Below, one piece after another: positions 59,653 to 64,000 of a stretch of DNA of 64,000 bases. The number at the start of each line of letters is the position of its first letter. The stretch's first letter is position 1. The notes below the pieces were generated by a model. That model worked only from the letters and a program-made list of their open reading frames with translations, ran no database searches and was not told where the DNA came from. Source of the DNA: JADJYF01 sp965278995 (lineage in GTDB: Bacteria; Pseudomonadota; Gammaproteobacteria; Ga0077536); NCBI GenBank assembly GCA_965278995.1, contig OZ257136.1:2418001-2482000 (forward strand). Reading direction: 5' to 3'. The position numbers and the translations under genes were made by a program.

Positions 59653-61512
59653 TCAGCGATGCGCATAGGCGTCGAGCAGGCTCGGCAGATCGAGAATGAG
59701 CGCGATCTTACCGGTACCCGTGATAGTGGCGCCCGATACGCCTTTAGTGCCATGCAGGAGCGCGCCAAGTGGTTTGATGACGACTTCCTCCTGGCCGATC
59801 AGTTCATCGACCAGTAGACCAATGCTCTGTCCGCCCACTCTGGCGATGACAACATGACCGCTGTTCTCGCGGAATTCATGAACACCTTTGACGAGCCAGC
59901 GCGATAGATAGAACAACGGCACTGCCCGACCACGAATGACCAACGTTTTGCGCCCGTCGACCTCGCGCGCCTGACTTCGTTCGAAGTTGATGATTTCCTG
60001 CACGTTGACGAGAGGAAGCGCGAACACCTGGTGGCCGAGCACGATCATCAAGGTCGGCATGATGGCCAAGGTCAATGGCAACGCAATGCGGATGGTCGTG
60101 CCGAGACCAAGTCGGGAATCGATTTCTATCGTTCCATTCAATTGCGCAATGCGAGTCTTGACGACATCCATACCAACGCCGCGACCGGAAATATCAGAAA
60201 TCGCTTCCTTGGTGGAAAAGCCCGGCAGAAATATCAACTCGAAGCACTCGCGTTCGCTCAGGCGCGTTGCCGCATCGACATCCATTAGCTTTTTTTCGAC
60301 GACTTTGCATCGGAGCGCCTCGGCGTCGATGCCTTTTCCGTCGTCGCTGATCACGAGATGGATTTGATCGCCGGCCTGTTCTGCCGTAAGGCGCAACGTA
60401 CCAGCCGCGGCTTTACCTGCAGCACGACGTTCGGCCGGCATCTCGATGCCGTGGTCGACAGCATTGCGCACCAGGTGGATGAGCGGATCAGATATGGCCT
60501 CTACCAGATTCTTGTCTAGTTCGGTGTCCTCGCCGGCAGTCTCGTAGTTGAGTTCCTTGTTGAGTTGGCGTGCGAGATCGCGCACTACACGCGGGAAGCG
60601 ACCGAATACCTTGCGTATCGGTTGCATGCGCGTTTTCATCGCGGCCATCTGCAGATCGCTGGTAACCACATCGAGATTCGCAACTGTCTCCGAAACAGCC
60701 ACGTTGCCAATAGCCGATTGCAGATTAGTCAGGCGATTTCGAATCAGAACCAGTTCGCCGACCATATTCATGATGCGATCGAGCGTCTCAGTCTCGACAC
60801 GGACGGTGGTATCCTTGGCTGGTATTTCACGCTGAGCGGGCGTTGCTGTCGGCGCTGACGTGCCGCTCACGATAGGCAGTGTAGCTGTCGCAACCACGGC
60901 GTGCTCATTGCCGGGACCATGCAGGCGGTCGAGCAGCGCCTCGAATTCGTCTTCGGTAATAAGTTCACCGGGCGCACCCGTGTCGGCGGATGCAGCAACG
61001 TTCGAAGGGCCATGCAGTCTATCGAGCAATGCTTCGAATTCGTCATCGGTGATCAGGTCCGCATTCTCAGCGGCAGGCGCGGTAGCCGTCATTTCTTCGA
61101 CTATTTCGCGCATGGGATCGGTTGCCTGCGTCCCGGCAACCCGCTCGGCTAGCGCCGTCAGCAATTCGGCCGGCGCACTCTGCGGCGGGTGCCCTGCTCG
61201 CAACTGGTCGAACATGCCGCGCAGAACGTCCAGCACGCGGAGCAGAAGGTCCATCAGTTCCGCGTCTATTGCGAGTGTGCCATGCCGCAGCCGATCAAAC
61301 AGATCCTCAGCCTGATGACTGACAGCGACGAGCGCTTCGAGGCCCAGAAATCCGGCGCCGCCTTTGATAGTATGAAAGCTGCGGAAAGCAGCGTTCAGCA
61401 AGTCGCGATCCTGCGGCCGGCCTTCCAGCGAGATCAGCTGCGTATCGAGCAGATCGAGCAGCTCGCCACCTTCGACGAGAAAGTCGTGGACTATGTCGTC
61501 GTCCATAATCAT
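59653..61512 (-). CDS. cheA: CheA chemotaxis kinase with two CheY-docking-like repeats
   Basis: A 619-residue histidine kinase. The P1 domain has the phospho-His H47 in SFHTIKGGAGFLGL. A short linker replaces the usual P2 domain and carries two copies of LIT[D/E]DEFEALLDRLHGP at residues 153-169 and 184-200. P3, P4 (HLVRNAVDHGIEMPAERRAA, DDGKGIDAEALR, GRGVGMDVVKTRI) and a CheW-like P5 (QEIINFERSQ) follow. The repeats resemble the CheY-binding tail of CheZ and the N-terminus of FliM. cheB is not found between this gene and motC. Confidence 0.95.
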   Translation of the reverse strand: MIMDDDIVHDFLVEGGELLDLLDTQLISLEGRPQDRDLLNAAFRSFHTIKGGAGFLGLEALVAVSHQAEDLFDRLRHGTLAIDAELMDLLLRVLDVLRGMFDQLRAGHPPQSAPAELLTALAERVAGTQATDPMREIVEEMTATAPAAENADLITDDEFEALLDRLHGPSNVAASADTGAPGELITEDEFEALLDRLHGPGNEHAVVATATLPIVSGTSAPTATPAQREIPAKDTTVRVETETLDRIMNMVGELVLIRNRLTNLQSAIGNVAVSETVANLDVVTSDLQMAAMKTRMQPIRKVFGRFPRVVRDLARQLNKELNYETAGEDTELDKNLVEAISDPLIHLVRNAVDHGIEMPAERRAAGKAAAGTLRLTAEQAGDQIHLVISDDGKGIDAEALRCKVVEKKLMDVDAATRLSERECFELIFLPGFSTKEAISDISGRGVGMDVVKTRIAQLNGTIEIDSRLGLGTTIRIALPLTLAIMPTLMIVLGHQVFALPLVNVQEIINFERSQAREVDGRKTLVIRGRAVPLFYLSRWLVKGVHEFRENSGHVVIARVGGQSIGLLVDELIGQEEVVIKPLGALLHGTKGVSGATITGTGKIALILDLPSLLDAYAHR

Positions 61513-61556
61513 TCGTCTGACCTTGCCTCACTTTCGCCGGCCCGCCCGCTGCGGCA

Positions 61557-61577
61557 CCAGTGCGACCGTCGCACTGG
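61557..61577. other. Hairpin between cheZ and cheA
   Basis: A 9-bp perfect stem (CCAGTGCGA / TCGCACTGG, loop of 3) at 61557-61577 lies in the 208-base gap between cheZ and cheA. It could be an attenuator or transcript-stability element. No T-run follows on either strand. Confidence 0.5.
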
Positions 61578-61720
61578 CGGGGAAGAAAACCTGCGGCAAG
61601 GATGATCACGCCGCACGCTGATCTAGCGGCCAGCATCCTCGAAGCTGAATGGTAACGGGTCCGGCGAAGCAACTCCCCGGCAGCGACTTGACGCCGGGTG
61701 ACCGGGGATCAGGAGCTGAA

Positions 61721-62434
61721 TTAAAAGCCGAGACTGGCGAGCAGTTCATCGACCTCGGACTGACGCCCGAGTACGGCGTTCTGGCGACTGGTACTCGGCC
61801 CGTGCGAGACACTTGCACTGACCGGCGCCGGGATCGCTCCCGCGCGCTGCGTAACAACGCCGCACGCGCTGACGAGACCGACCAGTTTTTCTTCGACCTG
61901 ACTCACGAGGTCGATGGTCCGCTTGATTACCTGACCGGTGAGATCCTGGTATTCCTGCGCCATCAATATCTCGGTCAGGCCGGAGCGCAGTCTGCCTCCG
62001 TAGATCGAGACACCGTCAAGAAACGCGAGCGTGCGTTGCTGTAGCGAGCTCGTTCCGGGCTCCGCAACAAACGCCAGTCTCAACTCCCCGGCGTCGGCGA
62101 CAAACTGGTCCGACAGCGGAATCATGGTTTCTACCGCGGTCAGCGTGCGCTGCGCGGCGTCCTCGGTTTTCTCGATGACATAGTGCAATCTGGCACGCGC
62201 GTCCGGCATACATTCCCGCGCGAGCGAAGCCAGATGTTCATCGGCAACCAGCGCACCGAATGTATCATGCAGTTCGCGCGTCAATTTGCCTATTTCCTGG
62301 AACAGGACTTCGAAACGAGCATCGTTCAACGCGCCGATCAGGTCGTTAGTGACGACGTTGTCGCCGGATTCGATAGCGTCGACCAGACGCCGCGCGAGTT
62401 CCAGATTGTCCTGTAGCGCTGCCGACTGACTCAT
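61721..62434 (-). CDS. cheZ: CheZ, CheY-P phosphatase
   Basis: A 237-residue phosphatase. The helical hairpin contains the conserved EYQDLTGQVIKRTIDLV with the catalytic Gln. The C-terminal tail NAVLGRQSEVDELLASLGF is the usual CheY-binding helix. Length and gene order (after cheY) are as expected. Confidence 0.94.
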   Translation of the reverse strand: MSQSAALQDNLELARRLVDAIESGDNVVTNDLIGALNDARFEVLFQEIGKLTRELHDTFGALVADEHLASLARECMPDARARLHYVIEKTEDAAQRTLTAVETMIPLSDQFVADAGELRLAFVAEPGTSSLQQRTLAFLDGVSIYGGRLRSGLTEILMAQEYQDLTGQVIKRTIDLVSQVEEKLVGLVSACGVVTQRAGAIPAPVSASVSHGPSTSRQNAVLGRQSEVDELLASLGF

Positions 62435-62453
62435 TCCTCGTCCTCATGTTCCG

Positions 62454-62846
62454 TTATGCAGCGGCACCGACACGTTCGAAAATTTTGGCGATCTTCTGCT
62501 CCAACGTCTGCGCCGTGAACGGTTTGACGATGTAGCCGTTGACGCCGGCTTCAGCCGCGTAAACGATTTGTTCGCGGCGGGCCTCGGCGGTCACCATCAA
62601 TACCGGCAGAGCAGCCAGCGCCGGGTCGGCGCGGATCTGCTTCAGCAACTCGATTCCTTCCATGATCGGCATATTCCAGTCCGTGATCAGGAAGTCGAAT
62701 TTGCCGGTCTTCAGCATAGGCAGCGCCGTACTGCCATCGTCGGCTTCTTCCATATTGTTGTAGCCGAGATCGCGCAGCAGATTCTTGATAATCCGACGCA
62801 TCGTCGAGAAGTCATCGACGACGAGGATCTTCATGTTCTTGTCCAC
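62454..62846 (-). CDS. cheY: CheY chemotaxis response regulator
   Basis: A 130-residue single-domain receiver. Acidic pocket DD near the N-terminus (VVDDFSTMRRI), phosphoacceptor Asp in FLITDWNMPIM, Thr in VLMVTAEARRE and Lys in YIVKPFTAQTL. It binds the motor when phosphorylated by CheA and is reset by CheZ. A good ribosome site (GGAGGTAACC) precedes the ATG. Confidence 0.96.
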   Translation of the reverse strand: MDKNMKILVVDDFSTMRRIIKNLLRDLGYNNMEEADDGSTALPMLKTGKFDFLITDWNMPIMEGIELLKQIRADPALAALPVLMVTAEARREQIVYAAEAGVNGYIVKPFTAQTLEQKIAKIFERVGAAA

Positions 62847-62894
62847 GGTTACCTCCAGGTACCCTGGTGTGATGCGCTGGCGTCGATGACTCGC

Positions 62895-63641
62895 TCAGCC
62901 CGCTTCGGTCCATTCCGACATGCGTGACTTGAGCCGGATCAATGCCTGCGAATGGATCTGGCAGACCCGCGATTCGCTAACGCCAAGCACTTCGCCGGTT
63001 TCGCGCAGATTGAGCTCTTCTCTGTAGTACAGGGACATGACCAGCCGTTCGCGCTCGGGCAGGCTATTGATAGCGTCCGCAAGCGCCTGCTTGAACATGG
63101 CGTTTTCGACCATTTCGGGTGGCTCCGGGATCTTGCCGTTCAGACCCTCGGTCATCCCTTCTTCACCGGCCGGCAGATCTTCGAAACTGAAGACGCGATA
63201 GCCAGTAGCGTCCTGCAGCGTGTGATAGTAGTCGTCGAGAGACATGCCGACTTCGTCGGCCACTTCGGCATCGCGGGCGTCGCGACCGTGACGGGCTTCG
63301 ACATCGGCCACCGCTTTGGTGATCGCCCGGACCTTGCGATGCAGTGAACGCGGTGCCCAGTCGCCTTTGCGGATCTCGTCGAGCATGGCACCACGGATGC
63401 GGATCCCGGCATACGTCTCGAAGCTCGCACCCTGCGAGGCATCGTAGTTGCGCGACGCTTCCAGCAGGCCAATCATGCCTGACTGAATGAGATCATCGAC
63501 CTGCACCGTGGGGGGCAAGCGCGTCATCAGGTGATACGCAATGCGTTTGACCAGTGGCGCATAATCGCCAACCAGATCTTTTTGACTGCGATCGGCCAGG
63601 CCGCAGCCGGCCGTCTTTTTGTATGCCGCCAAATTCTTCAT
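62895..63641 (-). CDS. fliA: FliA, flagellar sigma-28 factor
   Basis: A 248-residue sigma factor controlling late flagellar genes. Regions 2 (DLIQSGMIGLLEASRNYDAS, YAGIRIRGAMLDEIRKGDWA), 3 and 4 (LPERERLVMSLYYREELNLR, EVLGVSESRVCQIHSQALIR) are intact. It follows fleN with an ATGA overlap, the arrangement seen in Pseudomonas. Expression probably depends on the flagellar hierarchy upstream of the window. Confidence 0.95.
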   Translation of the reverse strand: MKNLAAYKKTAGCGLADRSQKDLVGDYAPLVKRIAYHLMTRLPPTVQVDDLIQSGMIGLLEASRNYDASQGASFETYAGIRIRGAMLDEIRKGDWAPRSLHRKVRAITKAVADVEARHGRDARDAEVADEVGMSLDDYYHTLQDATGYRVFSFEDLPAGEEGMTEGLNGKIPEPPEMVENAMFKQALADAINSLPERERLVMSLYYREELNLRETGEVLGVSESRVCQIHSQALIRLKSRMSEWTEAG

Positions 63642-64000
63642 GACAGGGCTACCCTCCCAAATGTCGCTGACCGGGCCATGCGCTCGACAAAAAATTCCTG
63701 ACGTCCGCTGGCCCAGCGCGGTATAGGCCAGTTATCGGTCGTGCGTGCGAGATTCTTGAATGCGCGCGCGGCCGGTCCACCAGGGAAAGCTTCGACCACG
63801 CACTGGCGTCGCCTGACGGCCTGGGCGAGCTGCGGGTCGAACGGGATCTGGCCTGCATAATCCAGGCTCACATCCAGATATCTATCGGTTACGTCGAGCA
63901 GTCTGGAGAACAGACGCAGTGCGGCCCGTTCTTCGTGGGCCATGTTGACCAGCACACGGAAGCGGTTACGGCCTGACCGCTGGTTGAGCACCTTGATGGT
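63638..64000 (-). CDS. fleN: FleN/FlhG-type MinD-like ATPase, 5'-truncated by window edge
   Basis: The last 120 codons of a flagellar-number regulator of the MinD/ParA fold. The frame is open to the window edge. Visible parts are RVLVNMAHEERAALRLFSRL, LDYAGQIPFDPQLAQAVRRR and CVVEAFPGGPAARAFKNLAR, matching the C-terminal half of FleN. It is placed directly before fliA, as in Pseudomonas. Confidence 0.88.
   Translation of the reverse strand, partial: TIKVLNQRSGRNRFRVLVNMAHEERAALRLFSRLLDVTDRYLDVSLDYAGQIPFDPQLAQAVRRRQCVVEAFPGGPAARAFKNLARTTDNWPIPRWASGRQEFFVERMARSATFGRVALS

Noticed and set aside
1..64000. CRISPR array, prophage or complete insertion sequence
   Set aside because: No regularly spaced repeats, phage structural genes or transposase frames are visible.

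Overview
The window looks like a high-GC gammaproteobacterial chromosome. The best evidence is the right end (56.3-64.0 kb, all on the minus strand): fleN-fliA-cheY-cheZ-cheA-motC-motD-cheW-like-cheW-DUF2802, the order of the polar-flagellum chemotaxis locus of Pseudomonas relatives. PEP-CTERM/VPLPA-CTERM surface proteins, a selenoprotein and many flavin (LLM-type) oxidoreductases suggest an environmental, catabolically versatile species. I cannot name the genus.

Layout. 0-1.4 kb: a FixL/FixJ-like two-component pair, the kinase cut by the window edge. 1.5-31.5 kb: a long catabolic region with acyl-CoA synthetases, a two-module acyl-CoA dehydrogenase, enoyl-CoA hydratases, a CaiB-type CoA transferase, a Rieske oxygenase, an amidohydrolase, SDRs, LLM oxidoreductases, SnoaL-like proteins and transporters. 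Together these fit uptake, CoA activation and beta-oxidation-like breakdown of hydrophobic or cyclic carboxylic acids; the substrate cannot be read from sequence. Within it, at 17.4-19.1 kb, lies an operon for a UGSC-family selenoprotein whose in-frame TGA splits the reading frame, plus a partner protein. 31.5-33.7 kb: a DUF485/acetate-type symporter pair. 33.9-46.4 kb: a PQQ-type sugar dehydrogenase, a Gfo/Idh/MocA oxidoreductase, an SDR, two more LLM enzymes, an AraC regulator, a dienelactone hydrolase, a carotenoid-type membrane protein, a rhomboid protease, a macro-like-domain protein and a DASS anion transporter. 46.4-51.1 kb: three exported proteins with PEP-CTERM-type tails, one behind a good sigma-54 promoter, with a LuxR-type HTH protein beside a lux-box-like palindrome. 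51.3-56.3 kb: accessory DNA, lower in GC, with an orphan protein, an enoyl-CoA hydratase, tRNA-Ser(GGA) and a GH3-like membrane protein between two diverged copies of the 3' end of the DUF2802 gene.

Non-coding structure is unusually rich. Two large palindromic elements (33.76-33.93 and 37.93-38.04 kb) share a conserved core of about 55 bases but have unrelated, self-complementary arms. A nested inverted-repeat element (37.51-37.81 kb) contains a MITE-like palindrome whose terminal repeat also occurs alone at 9.03 kb, where it supplies stop codons to two convergent genes.

The strongest discoveries are the selenoprotein with a candidate bacterial SECIS hairpin, the arm-variable palindromic elements, the duplicated gene end bounding the accessory block beside tRNA-Ser, and tandem CheY-docking-like peptides inside CheA. 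No database search was possible; family names rest on motif recognition.
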